Assembly (NCBI RefSeq): GCF_000003605.2
Contig: NW_003109093.1
Span: 18,166-57,709, forward strand
Length of the DNA stretch: 39,544 bases
From: Saccoglossus kowalevskii
Lineage: Eukaryota > Hemichordata > Enteropneusta > Harrimaniidae
Direction of reading: 5' to 3'
Each line of letters opens with the position of its first letter. The first letter of the stretch is position 1. Below the pieces are notes generated by a model. That model was not told the origin of the DNA, did no database searches, and saw only the letters and a list, made by a program, of their open reading frames with translations. The position numbers and the translations under genes are program-made. Below, piece by piece: positions 1 through 12,445 of this stretch.

Positions 1-190
1 TTTAGTGCCTCGTATGCCACTCTCGCTAGATCATCGTATTCATCATCCATATACCAAGTGTTTTCACCGTAATACTTGTAGGAAACGAGGTAGATGTTGA
101 AAAACGCGTAGTCGCCGTTAGTCATTCCACGTTCTTGTGCCTTGATGAGTAATTGTCTGACCGCACCACCGGAAGCAGCGATTATTACAA
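1..190 (-). CDS. Internal exon of a natriuretic-peptide-receptor-like receptor guanylyl cyclase (ligand-binding domain), gene incomplete
   Basis: Seen: read on the minus strand, the first 190 bases give one open frame of 62 complete codons. It begins VIIAASGGAVRQLLIK, continues through GMTNGDYAFFNI and YGENTW, and ends DDLARVAYEAL at the window edge. A splice acceptor (TTATTCTAG) lies directly upstream of the exon; the exon starts with two bases of a split codon. Known family: ANF-receptor/periplasmic-binding-protein-like extracellular domains of NPR-type guanylyl cyclases and NPR-C carry the same order: a hydrophobic strand ending in a small-residue turn, a 'GMT.GDY.FFNI' strand, a 'YG..W' loop, then a 'D..A..AY.AL' helix. 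Inferred role: cell-surface binding of a peptide ligand, with cGMP production if the intracellular cyclase domain is present. Kinase-homology and cyclase exons would lie left of the window; 5' exons should lie to the right on the minus strand, but I could not find them. A clearance-type receptor lacking a cyclase is the main alternative. Confidence 0.8.
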
Positions 191-1435
191 CTAGAATAAC
201 AAAATAGTATTGTAATTATTAACATGATATGAAATAAGGATGGACTAATGCTTTTTTTTTTTAATTTGACTATTTATACCAATTAGGTGAGCATTGCCTA
301 CAGCAAATATCGAAACGTATGATAAAGGTAATATCCAATCACCTAGACGCAAATAATAATTGCCAGTCATTAACAGTTGTGTTCCTATCATTACAAGAAT
401 AGTAGCGCTGTTATATAAGGAGTGGAAACGGAAGTTGTAATCTCTATACAAAGCAAACCCATTTCAGGAACACATTCATATATTTGCAGATTAAAGTATT
501 TAACCGAAAAATAATATTTGTTTTTGCCAAACAGAGATAATTGACCCAAGCTTTCATGACCCACGATACCTGTAAATTAGAGTAATAAAGTTCTTTGCTG
601 CCTTGTTATTTCTATCTGCTTTATTGTCGAGGCAGGATAATGGGAGCCACTGCATTTTGCAAAGATATACCCTAGGGGAACGGTGAGTTATTGCAATGTT
701 AAATATCCACAGCTGTATATGTACATCAACCGATTATAATATCTGTACGACAACCGGGAGCTAAAACATCGTAGCCTGTGGTTATATTATCCATTAATAA
801 AATAAAGGAAGATATCAAACACGTAATTTGAGATTGACACTAACCTCTCAAAAGGTTGTTGTCATATAGCAAGACAAGAATATGAAATACAATTTGGATT
901 ATAATGAACAGCGCGGCCCCATAAATTACCCAGCATTCCTGATGATTTGTTCCATTTGACATTGGTTTTCCGAAAATATTGTTTTGTTGGCTTGCCGTTT
1001 TGGACAATTTCGTAAAAAGTATACTGTATTTGTTTCTTAACTGCTCGTTTCAAAATCTGTCGAAAACAATTTACAGAGGGGCTAGAACGTAGTAAATGTT
1101 TGGGGGAATATAATCACATCACATAACATAATATAAGTACTCGCCCTCGTCACTTAACAGTTATTTTTATACATCTGTCACCGTAACGCCATAAGTTACA
1201 TCGTGCCGTAATTTTGCGGTATTTTACGGGGTATTTTCATTCTACCATATTAGGAAATGCGAATTCCAAACATGGAATGATTACGCGCGTAAGCCTCCTC
1301 TAATAATAAAAACAAACATGGCTGCCACCAGGGTTTGGCCGGTCTCCATACAAAGAAGTTCGCTGATCTGCTGTAAACTTTTTGGATTTCGGCATTCCCA
1401 TGATGTATCCTTGGAAGGAAAAGATGTATAATAAT
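191..1435. other. Probable intron or intergenic DNA, no supported gene
   Basis: AT-rich sequence upstream of the receptor exon. If the receptor's 5' exons lie further right, this is intron. Two short minus-strand frames (245-451 and 862-1053) have hydrophobic or basic stretches but no recognisable motif or paired splice sites. No repeat stands out except a 10-T run at 251-260. Confidence 0.5.
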
Positions 1436-1567
1436 AAGGTTATTACGAAGATACCTCAAAATATGCACTCAGACAGTACGCTGTCGCATCGACCTCCGCT
1501 GCGCATCGGTCGATACTGCCGCTGTACTGTCTTCGTGCATACTTTGAAGTATCATCGTAATAACCTT
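1436..1567. mobile_element. Foldback/MITE-like hairpin, 132 bp
   Basis: Seen: the left arm starting AAGGTTATTACGAAGATAC is repeated in inverted orientation at the right (GTATCATCGTAATAACCTT). The arms run about 44 bp (through GACAGTAC on the left and GTACTGTC on the right) with only six or so mismatches. The inner part also pairs partly (CATCGACC with GGTCGATA) around a GC-rich loop, so nearly the whole unit can fold on itself. It has no coding capacity. No clear target-site duplication is visible, so superfamily is not assigned. Confidence 0.75.
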
Positions 1568-1943
1568 TCTGTGATGTAAATGTATGGAACACCGCTCGAG
1601 CTCACAACGAGATATATTGAACTTTGAACTGTGGTCGTCTATCAATTGAAAACAAATGTCTTGAAGGCTCACACCACTAATTGAAACTCCATAGACGACA
1701 ATGATACCATATGATAAGATTTCTATATGAAAATGATAAACAAGATGAAAACATGGTTCAAAAATGGGGAATCAAAATGCCAGTAAACAAGCTTAAAAAA
1801 ATAATATGTTGTTCATCTCAAACTCTTGAAAATCTCAAACAAGACACACCTACTGTATTTGGATTACACCTAGAGAAATCACTGGAAACACACCAAGATT
1901 AGAACATCCAGATACACACAGAATAAACCCGGAGATACACAGC
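1568..1943. other. Non-coding or decayed sequence
   Basis: A plus-strand frame at 1711-1902 is rich in K, Q, N and E, as random AT-rich DNA often is. It ends in a stop before the next open stretch. No family recognised. Confidence 0.35.
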
Positions 1944-2198
1944 CGCTAAGTAATAAATAACAGACCACATGTTAGTCTCGCCTTTGACCCAGGTATTACA
2001 CGCCCTAATAGATGGCTAACCTGGAAAAAAATTGAAAATGTCATTGGTTCTTGCAAGGCATTTAAATTGGCTCCGAACAGCGATTGTTTGATCAGTGGCA
2101 TGAGACCTGTAAAACCAAACTGCATTGTCTTCACCCATTTACGGCATTTTGACGTAGCTTGGGGCGCTACGTCACTGGAGAAGAAGAAGACAAGATGA
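1944..2198 (+). pseudogene. Unidentified reading-frame remnant
   Basis: Seen: an 84-codon plus-strand frame without an ATG at its start, containing HVSLAFDPGITRPNRW and a tail FTHLRHFDVAWGAT, closed by TGA at 2196-2198. The composition (W, P, C, balanced charges) looks more like coding sequence than the surrounding AT-rich DNA. There is no clear splice acceptor and no motif I can place. It may be a fragment of a transposon protein. A 9-bp inverted repeat (TGACGTAGC / GCTACGTCA, 2150-2174) lies inside its 3' part. Confidence 0.2.
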
Positions 2199-3516
2199 AA
2201 AAGCATAGAGAGAATTAATAAAAAGATTTTTTATCAGTTTATTTAAAATATTAGCGAATGTAATACGCAATTCGTATCAATTAAGACATGCACTAAAATA
2301 TAACACCTTATCTCTTTATATGTCATATTCATAATTTGATGAGATTATTAAATTATATCAAGTCCCAATCGAACTGGGTGACAGTCGCACGCCAAATCAG
2401 AAACCCACTTTAACCACAGACATCACACTGCTTCTAACTACACTGTCCAAACTGATGACAGCGCGATACTTTGATGTACTTTGACGTTGTGTCGTTTAGC
2501 TATAAAACAACCATTTTTAAAATGTACTGATGTCACCTCTGCGCCTCACCTCTGTCACGGATAAAAGACGTTGATCAATTATAAATTTTACAGCCCATTA
2601 TAACTTGTAGCGGATTATATTGACTCTCGTTTGATTCTATACACGAAAGTGACAATTACGCTAAAATACTATTGTTCATTTTAAAAGTTAAAGTTCGAGT
2701 ATGACGCAGAATACGTTGTGAATAAGCCTTGATATGTTCAGTGGCTGAAGGCATTGCAGAATAGAACCATTGATGTAAATGGATTAAAGAACATATTTTT
2801 TCGTGCATTTTGACATATTTAGCATCTGAATGTGTTAGTGATTGTATATACAACTACTGACACGAGTATGAATGTCTACATAGTAGGGATAACTGTGGTA
2901 GAACTGTTTTTTCGTATTTAATGTCACTCTAGGGTATTATTTGTCACTAATTATGATATTCGTGTACCATGAATCATGCATATAAAATCCCAGCGTTGAT
3001 TAAATATACTAGTCCTGTTATTGTTGAAGAATATACGCGAATACAAATCCACGCAAATGTCTGAATACATACATTGCCTAGATAAATCAATTTACAACTA
3101 TTTGGTATTATCTAAATGCAAATAATGTGTGGTTTAATTGCCAACTATTAATAATATTCATTCAATAATATGTTTATTAAAAATCACTACACACTACATA
3201 TGTTTTTACATCGCTTCTGATCACAATGATTTTTGTAACAGATACAAAATGGACTAAACGCTCCAGGGAATAATCCACTAGCACTACTGCGTTGAGTATT
3301 TCGGCAGCGTTTGAAATATATTTTTTTTACAAAATACTGGAACATAGAGCAGAGAAATAAATGGTAGAATTAAAATAGATAAATAGTTGAGCTTTGCTAT
3401 TCATGCATAATCAATTGCAGTGAGCGATATGACAATCAAGCCGAATATTACTCAATTTATTACTATATTTAATACACAGTTTTGTGTCATTAATTACATC
3501 GCTGCATATTTCGAGC
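2199..3516. other. Non-coding DNA, nothing supported
   Basis: AT-rich with no convincing frame, RNA gene or repeat recognised on either strand. Confidence 0.5.
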
Positions 3517-3946
3517 TTATAAATCATAAAATGTAATGATTTGTTGTAGATCCACCACTGCGCAATCTCTGGTCCAGAATGTCTCTCCATCTTGCCCTAA
3601 ATACTCTTCTCGCAGCATGGCTGTAGCAACTCGTCTTTCTATCTCGCTAGTACATATAATCGTCTCTGCTCCTTCCCTGTCCATCACCTACTGGTTCGTT
3701 TGTTTTCCCCTTCTTTACTTTACCATTAAATTCTGGGTAATCGGCAATAGTATCACTTTCCATCACTATGTGATGATATGATGGGTGATACCTAATTTTA
3801 AGGCTTACATATGTACTCTTACTTTTCCAGATTGCCGCCATGTTCTGGCTTACGGATCCGTTTTTATAAGTGAGAGGTTCAAAGTGTATTATTTCATCAA
3901 CATTCTTTACTTCTTTTTCTTCCTTCAAAAAAGTCATTATTATCAA
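3517..3946 (-). pseudogene. Unidentified minus-strand coding remnant in two overlapping frames
   Basis: Seen: a 99-codon frame (3946 to 3647) is followed, one frame over, by a 55-codon frame opening at an ATG (3684) and closing at 3517-3519. The second frame contains SEIERRVATAMLREEYLG and TFWTRDCAVVDLQQIIT, amphipathic-looking sequence unlike random AT-rich translation. The overlap of about 38 bases between the two is what a single frameshift in a once-continuous frame would leave. I do not recognise the family. A decayed transposon or a host-gene pseudogene are both possible. No splice sites were found that would join the two frames as exons. Confidence 0.25.
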
Positions 3947-6900
3947 CTATTAGTGTTTTTAATATTGAATTAAAGACATCTCTTTACTAACATTTGTTAT
4001 GTAAACTTCAGCAGTTGTAGCCTAAATTATAAACTGCAAAGAAATATCATGTTTTCTGAAAAATTCAAATGTGTTCGCTCCACCATTATATTCCTGTAGA
4101 ACATATATACAAATCCTACTGGTTCCCTCTCGTCAATTTAAAAGACTTTTCAAAAGATCATCTAAAAGATATAGTTACAGGTTTATGTAAATTAGTTATG
4201 TTATATCATATGCATCATCGGCCAACGCACCATCTTCAGATTTGCATTGATGTATTAACTTCAATATATTCAGCAAAACGGCCGCCATTTACATATATAT
4301 ATAACTATAATGGTCACCCTTAAAACACAATATAACAACCTATGATTATGGCAATATCACTATTACAGATAAGTCTAATAAATGTAAAAACGACAATATA
4401 GCAAATCTGTAACAATTATTATCAATCATTATTTTGAAGAAGAGCTTCCTCATTAGAAAATGCACTTATAGAGAAGGTGCTAGTGTAATTTTGTGGTGCG
4501 TGATAACAATACTCCGTTTTGCTCGCTGTATCAACCACCACCCACACGTATTCTCAATGTTGCCCTGTCATCATGAAAACAATACGCAGTTCGTGTATAC
4601 GCAATATGTAACCATGTCAACATGACATAATTCCCGTTGTATTTACAAAATTCAATGCATGTCCACGTATTCCATTTCAGAGCGAACCAACTGACCCTAA
4701 GGCTTATATAATATGCAATCTGTCTAATGGTCTCGCGACATCACGTATCTCATGTACAAAATACATTAAACACGCAACATGTATTGCTTTTGTTACACAT
4801 CAACATTATTCAACAACAAGTGAATAACGCAATTTTTTTCATGCTATCACATTTGCAATAAATACTGTCAATCGTGTACCAACATAAATCTAATTGTAGT
4901 TTATGTTTGTACAGATGGAACACATAAAGCGATATCTAATCACGCGACGGTAATAATTAAGTATACGGTGATTGAACGCTACTGTATCACTCATTTCACA
5001 TGTACCTCTGTGCCTGTAAGCATATTAGGTTGAATCTGTAAGAATAATTGTAACTTTAATCCCATGAATGAGATAAGAATGAATGAGCCAGGCAGATATA
5101 TCGATGTTTTGTTCACCATTTTTAATCCTACATACAGGGATAATATTTCGGTCATATAATTCCCTTAGCTTTTCTGTATGCGTGTATTTAAGTGTCGAAT
5201 CGACAGCAAAATCATATAAGCTGCAACAATGGTATTATTATGGGCATTTTTCAATTATTAAAAAAGCTACACTGATGCGGCTTCAACTGTATATACAACA
5301 GTTACTTAGTCACGTGAAATAATCTCCACGTGAATTATGCGGTTAAGTGCCGTAATCGCCCGACTTAGCGCTCCGGTAACTCCAGAAATTGTTTTTTTCA
5401 GGCCGGCGCTTAGCCGAGAAACCTCCTCAAATAATTATGCAAAAGAGAATTTTAGTTCACCATGTGCCCGATTATAGGGAATATTACTTCTCTTTGAGCA
5501 GAAAATATGCAATATTAGTTGCGTCGTCATTGATTAACATAACAGAAACGATCACAAAAAACACGCATCTAGAATTCGTTCATTCTAAACTAAATTGAAC
5601 TCCCGGTAAATAAAAGATATTGTCTAAAAATGTGAGGGCTCAACAGCATATTTTTTCGAGAAAACAAAGGTTGTTTTGTCAGTATAGAAACGTTTTTACC
5701 ATTGGTTCCTATGATGGAAATATAACGTCATATCTCACATTGTCGTGACATTATAAATTATATAATTTGACGTATGAACAAAGAACACTGCACTACATAA
5801 TCATTCAGTAAAAGAACGATATATGGATTCCATTGTATAGATGAAGTGAAAAGAGTGCACATCCATATGTGGAACCTACCATATATCATTATGAGTTTTA
5901 ATCAAGTGCTTTCTGATATCAGACAAATGGCATGATGTATCCGAGATCAGTTTTACTGTTACAGTATTTTACTACAAGCTCATTATATCTGCCCAAAATA
6001 CATACATATATTTCAAGCCTTAACAATAAGTGCGTCATCTTCCAATCAGCAGCAAAGGATAAGGTGGAATTAACAATTTAGCTTGTTTCCAACATGTGTC
6101 TATTGATTTGTGTGGTTCAAAATGAATACACGTGGGATAATTGTTCATGCGCAGATGACGTGCATATTGCATAGGCAGACGGAATATTAAGTTGAATGCT
6201 ACTATTTAGTCAAATCATTAATCCAGTAGGATACTTTACCCGGGGTAAACTAGTAACAACTAGTAACCAACTAGTAATTAGAAACGTTGACATTGGCATT
6301 CGACCATATATGCAGCAATAATAACATAAGGCTTTTATAATAGAAGGTTTTGGGGTAGCTGCTGTCTGAATTACTATAATTTCTCATGCACTTCTAGGTG
6401 TTGGCATATCAGTTTTGATTCCTTACAGTATTCAAACATAGTTAAAATTTGGGTTATAATGTAATAACATACCGTGCTAGGTAACGCATTTGCTCCTTAT
6501 GCAAAACGATTGCCGTGATATAATGTTCGAATCCCATCTTTCAGGCTGTAATATATGTCTGTTTGTTTCCATGTACAAATGGTGTGACGGATTGTCACTG
6601 ACATCTTATCGTTCATGGTATTTGTCGTCATTTGAGAAAACGGGACAATTTAATGTTGGTTTAAAAAAACATATAGCATATACCTTTACATAACGAGTTG
6701 AAACTCATAGACTGGACATGCTGTAGTAGAAAACTGTCCATTGTAGACGTGAAGCAATAAATATGGCTGCCTTAATTGAAAGTTAATTGTATGAGATAAT
6801 ATTTGCTAAATTTAGAATTGTTGATGAATAATTATCCATAATCTGAATGTGGAATTGAAAGATTTTAACTCACTGTTTCTTTTGTTTGTATAGCTGGGCA

Positions 6901-9900
6901 TGTATTCTTTATAAGAATTGCGAAATCGATCCATTTTGATCAGCATCTCACTTACTACTAAATTTCTGGTCGAACATATGTTCCTGAATCTCATGTGTTG
7001 CAATCCGTTACAAAATGGTGGATCATGTTACGAGCATGTGCACCGCGAAGGATTATCCATTCACCCTGTGTATTTATAAACTATTCTAACATATGACAGA
7101 ATAGCAAAACATCTCTGACTTATGACGATTTCAAAACTTTACCTAAACCTTTCTCTTACACTTTCGACCGTTTATAAGATACAAACTTGTTGATATTAAT
7201 TTGCATTCTATATTTGAAATGTTATCATCCTAATTCGTCGTGCGGGCAGAGTACTTGTACTCCATGTTTTCAGAAATAGTCAAGGGATATACTATATACA
7301 TATCAACCAAATTTTGACGAAATATCTGTCTATAACAGCGGCAATCATGTTCATCATCAATTTGAATGTAGCTTACACAAACACACTGATTAGATGAGTG
7401 TATATAAATTAGGAATCTCACTTAAATTCTGATTCATGCTCGAAACTTGATTCAGATTATTGGGCAATAAACTTGGTTCTAGCCAGTGATGTTCGTACTG
7501 GTGTATAGAGTGTACAAAGAATAGAAACAGAATTCTTGGAAATATGTTGATAGCTAATACAACGTTGCATTGAATGCACGACGGAGGCAAGCAGAAAATT
7601 TTTCGAGTGTGAGGCATATTGCTGTTGTTCAAATTTTTAAGAATGCTTCCAACGCCTTTATAGTTCAGTTTCATTACTATTAAGAGTGTGAGTGTTTTCA
7701 TAATCGTTATCCATGTATTCGGTTCGTATATTTCATACACACACAAATACGTCATTTAAACCACCTTCCAGGAAATGTATGTGTGAATAATGAAAGACAT
7801 TATTTGAACAACTGTCCATAACAAATTCGTGGACAAATATAATACAAATTGAATACAGTATGTCCAATTTACAGAATAATATGTGCAAGACATTTTTTTT
7901 CTATATGTGCATCATTGAACTGATTAAATCAAAATTATGTGCGTTACTTTCATGTAAAGACGTTTCCATTCAACAAATCTTGTTTTGTAGTGCGAACACT
8001 ACGGCTTTTCTTGCGGGAAATATAATTTGTGAGTGTACCTGACTGTTTATTTTGCTTCGTGTCACAACAATACTGACACGCTGTGATTTTTGGACTATGG
8101 CATTTAGTGGTAATGTATTGGGTCATCAATGCTCAAATCGTTTTTTGTAGATATTGTCACTTTATGAAATGATGACATACTTCTTTTTAATGATGCAATT
8201 ATGGTATACATTCAAATGTTTCATTAATAGGAAACGTCGGTTGTAAATTATTTCTTTAGAATAGCTTCTAGTTATTTCGTTGCTTGGTTACCATAGTTCA
8301 TGTCTAATTAGGCTGTGTGGAAAGTGAAAGGTGTTTACCGAAGCGTAGCCGAGTGTAAAGTTAAATACTGACCAATTATTAAAGTATGTTTATTTTTGTA
8401 ATTGGAACGAAAAAATATATTTACTATATAAGAGGGCATACACTCGTCTATAAGCACATTACAAACAAATTACAGCAGTAAACAACATTGATCATATAGA
8501 AAATAAATCTTGAAAAGTGGGTTGTAATTTTGGAGGATTGTTTTTCTCGTTTTTACCGGTATAAATCATTTTTTATTCTGTGGAAGTATTGAAGTAGATA
8601 TAAGTGGTGTATTAATACTACCATCGATCGTGCACATAAAAATATACGCCGACGATTCAATGGAAGAGGAGTCCTTGAATATTGAAAAGCAAATACAATA
8701 CCCCAAAACGTGCCACACCACGACTAATTGAAATAATCATTTTGTATCAAATAATTGAATTTAAATAAACAAACTATCGCAATGAGCAATCGGTTAATGA
8801 CTGCATTGTCAACTAAGGTATAGTAAACGTCAATTAATATAGTACGTGTAAAAGTCTGCACTGCGGGCTCAAGACAAGTGATTTCAAATTATAGATAATA
8901 GTTGCCAGTAATCAACGTAGTCATTAGACGGCGCCATCAGCGACGTCTATGGCCTACGTGCCAGATGTAGATAATTGAAGATGTTACTATTGATTGACTC
9001 GTTCGCATGGCAACAAAAGATGATACTTGTGACGTCTGTATTGTTTGCTCGGATGAGCCATATTTGATGATATCGCAAGAGCACTAAGAGCTAGAGAGTA
9101 ATGAAAAGATTGGATTTTATTGAGTTGTTATCTAAATGTTCGAAATCGCCGATTCTTTGATAACACTATTCTCAAAACACGACTGTACGAAATCGATTTA
9201 GGAAGTAATTTCGTGGATGTTGAAGTGTGTAGAATTGGCTTAGATAGTTTATATTCGACTTTTCATATGTTGTATTATATATTCAATATACTAATATTTA
9301 ATTATATCCGGCGAATGACGGAGAAGGTTCACAATTGTTTGTATTGTTCATTGGTCTATGACTAGGCTACTTGACGTTGTTTGTGTCGTCGTGTGCTTGG
9401 AACGCTAATAATGGGACATTCATGGAGTAGGTCCGCTTGTTGATGACCGCATCGCACTTTTGTGGCGGTGTTAAGTTCAAATGTATTGCCGCAACGCAAC
9501 GTGTGTTGAAATTCTCGTCTGCAGAGTGCAACATATTTCAGAGTCGTAAGTAATTTTGAGCAATTGTTCATTCATTTCCGTAAATCACCATCCATCATAA
9601 TCATTAGTTTTATTTTGTGTTGGATATTTTGTTAACTCATCAGATTTCTTAGTGCTCGTCATTAGAGTAAATATCGTGTCGTGTAACAGTACAGATAAAA
9701 TAATTCGTATGGAGCCTACATGGGGCTCTGTAAGTTTATCACAGAGCGTATCAAATTGAACAGGAATCGGGCATTAAATTGAGATTACAACGAGTATAAT
9801 CCAGAATCTCGAATACGGTAAATAATATATTTGTGTAATCCTGATGTCATATGTAAATTATTCAAACGTGCTAATCACTGATGCAGTGCTATATGGTGTA

Positions 9901-10350
9901 ATCATTTCGACAGTACTCAGGCTGTCACGTGGTGGGATTTTTTTATTGTGCAATCGAATTTTGCGTACAGAATTGTATACGTTTACATCAAGGTTTTGTT
10001 CGCCACAAAGATAGTGTGTCTCGTGTATATACGAGATTCACTGGAGGATTAAATTAGAACACATGTAGGCGCGAATCATGAATGATCTACGCAATGTAGT
10101 ATCGTAACTACAACTTGCAACTGGGATCGATTAGAACGGAGCTCCAAAGCTGACGGTGTAATGGAAGATTTCTCAACACTGTTTTTTTAACTTCTGGATT
10201 TTGAATCAGCAATGCTTTTGTAATTACAATTTCGGATTGTAGGCTAGATTAATGGATCACCAGATTAGTGTGCATTGTCACGTACCACCGTATAATGAAG
10301 CGGAAACCATGCAAGTCGTTCAATACTGAACTGAGGAAATGAAGACTTCG
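3947..10350. other. Long non-coding stretch
   Basis: About 6.4 kb of AT-rich sequence. Open frames are short, start in low-complexity sequence and carry no recognisable motif. The only small structure noted is three tandem copies of AACTAGTAAY at 6248-6278. No tRNA, rRNA or transposon terminus was recognised. It could be intron of an unseen gene. Confidence 0.5.
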
Positions 10351-10364
10351 TTTACCATGGTAAC
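10351..10364. promoter_or_regulatory. RFX X-box-like palindrome
   Basis: Seen: TTTACCATGGTAAC, differing at one base from the symmetrical X-box GTTACCATGGTAAC. Known: RFX factors bind GTNRCC(0-3 nt)RGYAAC, often in promoters of ciliary genes. Inferred: a candidate RFX site, made more interesting by the CRE/E-box palindrome 31 bp to its right. No gene has been identified next to it. Confidence 0.35.
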
Positions 10365-10394
10365 GTACTTGTTACTGTTAGTGATGTTATAGTT

Positions 10395-10414
10395 CACGTC
10401 ACGCACGTGACGTG
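10395..10414. promoter_or_regulatory. CRE/E-box palindrome
   Basis: Seen: CACGTCACGCACGTGACGTG, a 20-bp near-perfect palindrome (central mismatch only). It contains an E-box CACGTG and TGACGTG/CACGTCA half-sites of the CREB/ATF type on both sides. Inferred as a transcription-factor cluster; no nearby transcript start can be shown. Confidence 0.3.
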
Positions 10415-11340
10415 GGGTTGCTTTGGATTTGAACTTTCAGAAATTATTAATCTTCTCGCGCATTAGTTGTAAATGTTGTCAATTGTCATTAGCGCTTTTG
10501 CTGTTATTGTGTTTTATTTGTTTCAGGACTTTGCATATTCCAGATGTCCAGTGACAGACAATAGTATAGTATATGTTATTATATAAGAATACATTATCCT
10601 TACCATGAAGTGAATTCGTAGCAATTCAAAAATATTGTTATATATGATATAAACATGTGTAATGGGATTACACTCCTCTATGCCATCGTAACCTGCGTAG
10701 CATCGCGTTCAAACATAAAGTCAAAACCAACGTGTAGTTCGAAATTTAATGCGTAATTTCCGTGAAAAAATGAATAAATAGAAAGAATCCCTTCTGAAGA
10801 CATATGTTAGTTCACATTATTTACAAAGACGATGAGTATCTATGCACATAAGTTAAAATACATTTGTGTTTAATGAATCAAGATAGACGTGGAACCAATT
10901 ATGTAAATTATATATTCCATATGCAAATACACAATATTTTAAAGACTTTTTAACGACATTAATGATATTTAGCCGTACGATTGGTTGCAAAAATGTGTTA
11001 TGTTTGACAATAATACAATACTTCTGTTTTTGATTTCTTTATTTATGTGTTTTGCTTTGCTAATATTTTAATATATAAATTGTGCAATGGAATGCGTGAA
11101 TATTAGCATTCACAGAATAGTCGATAAATATGGTAAACGCCACTGAATGTATTCAGATCAAATAATTACTGGTTTGAAAACAAAGATTTTAGCCTACCCA
11201 GAAATGGTCATTATATACGTGATTGTCAACTAATTTAATTTGTTTCAATGCAATTAATTATACTGCTCTAGTCATCATGGTGTATACGATTTACTAACAT
11301 TACTGCACATGATTTTTCAATGAATATTTATTTTAATTAT
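10415..11340. other. Non-coding DNA
   Basis: AT-rich; no frame, repeat or RNA gene supported. Confidence 0.5.
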
Positions 11341-11560
11341 TGTTGTAGCAGGCATTGAAGTCACTGATGTCTCTCTTGATGTTTTGTATCCATTCAGTAT
11401 CCCAGTCCTAATATCGCGTGTTTTCAAGACAGGGCAGACTGTAATTAGTAAACTGCTGAGTGAACAGTCGGCTCTGACTCTCGATTCTGGAACGTCCCTG
11501 GTGCAAGGCAAACACGTAAACCAATGCACCATTTCCCAGGTCCAACTAACGTAAAATAGG
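11341..11560 (+). other. Possible isolated exon (weak)
   Basis: Seen: after an acceptor-like tract (TTTTAATTATTGTTGTAG) the plus strand stays open for about 70 codons, including VTDVSLDVLYPFSIPV and ALTLDSGTSLVQGKHVN, and closes near 11560. Possible donors are ACGTAAAC near 11516 and CAGGTCCAAC near 11538. Base composition is higher in GC than the flanks. No family recognised and no partner exon found. The minus strand over the same interval is also partly open, so this may be transposon debris. Confidence 0.15.
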
Positions 11561-12445
11561 TTACACACGTTCGTTCACAAACGATGATGATGCATAATAC
11601 ACACTTTATAATGTGACTATGTGCCATATATTTATAATGCACTATAAGTCGTGAACTGCGAAACAAACGATGGTAATTTTACACACATAAACAGATGTAT
11701 GTAACTCGAGACAATCTGTCTGTAGTGCTAACATCTTGGCAATTGTCGCAGATTGTATGTATTGAGTAGTTAAAATGGTCGATCGTTCCGGTAGAGTACT
11801 CATTCATATCCAATCAGCGGAATATTAATAGACAGAACGGCGCTTGTGAATGAATTAATAATGAGTCATTATTCAGACAAACAAAATGATAATCATTAAA
11901 ATATTAATATATCGATTTTATTCTGCTATGTTTTATTGATATACGTTTGGGCTTTTTCACACACATTTACATTATTCGGGCAATGTACACGTGCACCCAA
12001 AGTTTGTCATATTGCTGCCTGGCTACTGGGAATACATGCCATGAATATAAAACGATGTTCGGGTATAAAATAGTGTGGTCTTTGAATGTACAATATCAGA
12101 TTATTATATAGAACGTTATGCGAGAAATATATATATATATTTCTATAACGGACTCATGATTAAATAAACATGATCTTTGTTTTCTGTCATATTTGTTAAC
12201 TCACTTGAAGCGCCCGCAAACATGAATGCAATATTTAAGGTTTTATGACATACAAATCCAGTCTTCTCTATGTTTCTGTATAGATTACGTGTACATAACT
12301 GCTACATTCTAATTGAGGAACTAATTTGGTTTGGCTTCAGTAATCACGAAGCGACTGTACATATCCAAGTCTTAATAGAGGCAAACTATTGGTAGCATAT
12401 TTAATTATACGTCACAATAAAATGGCGACATACATGTACTATTAA
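11561..12445. other. Non-coding DNA
   Basis: AT-rich. The only structure seen is a 22-bp (TA)-rich perfect palindrome at 12123-12144 (AGAAATATA...TATATTTCT). Confidence 0.5.

Noticed and set aside
245-451. 68-codon hydrophobic minus-strand frame upstream of the receptor exon
   Set aside because: It starts at a non-ATG codon, ends in a poly-K run from the T tract, and has no splice sites or recognisable family.
7390-7755. 121-codon minus-strand frame, the longest in the 4-10 kb stretch
   Set aside because: Composition follows the AT-rich background; no motif, exon boundary or overlap with a repeat supports it.
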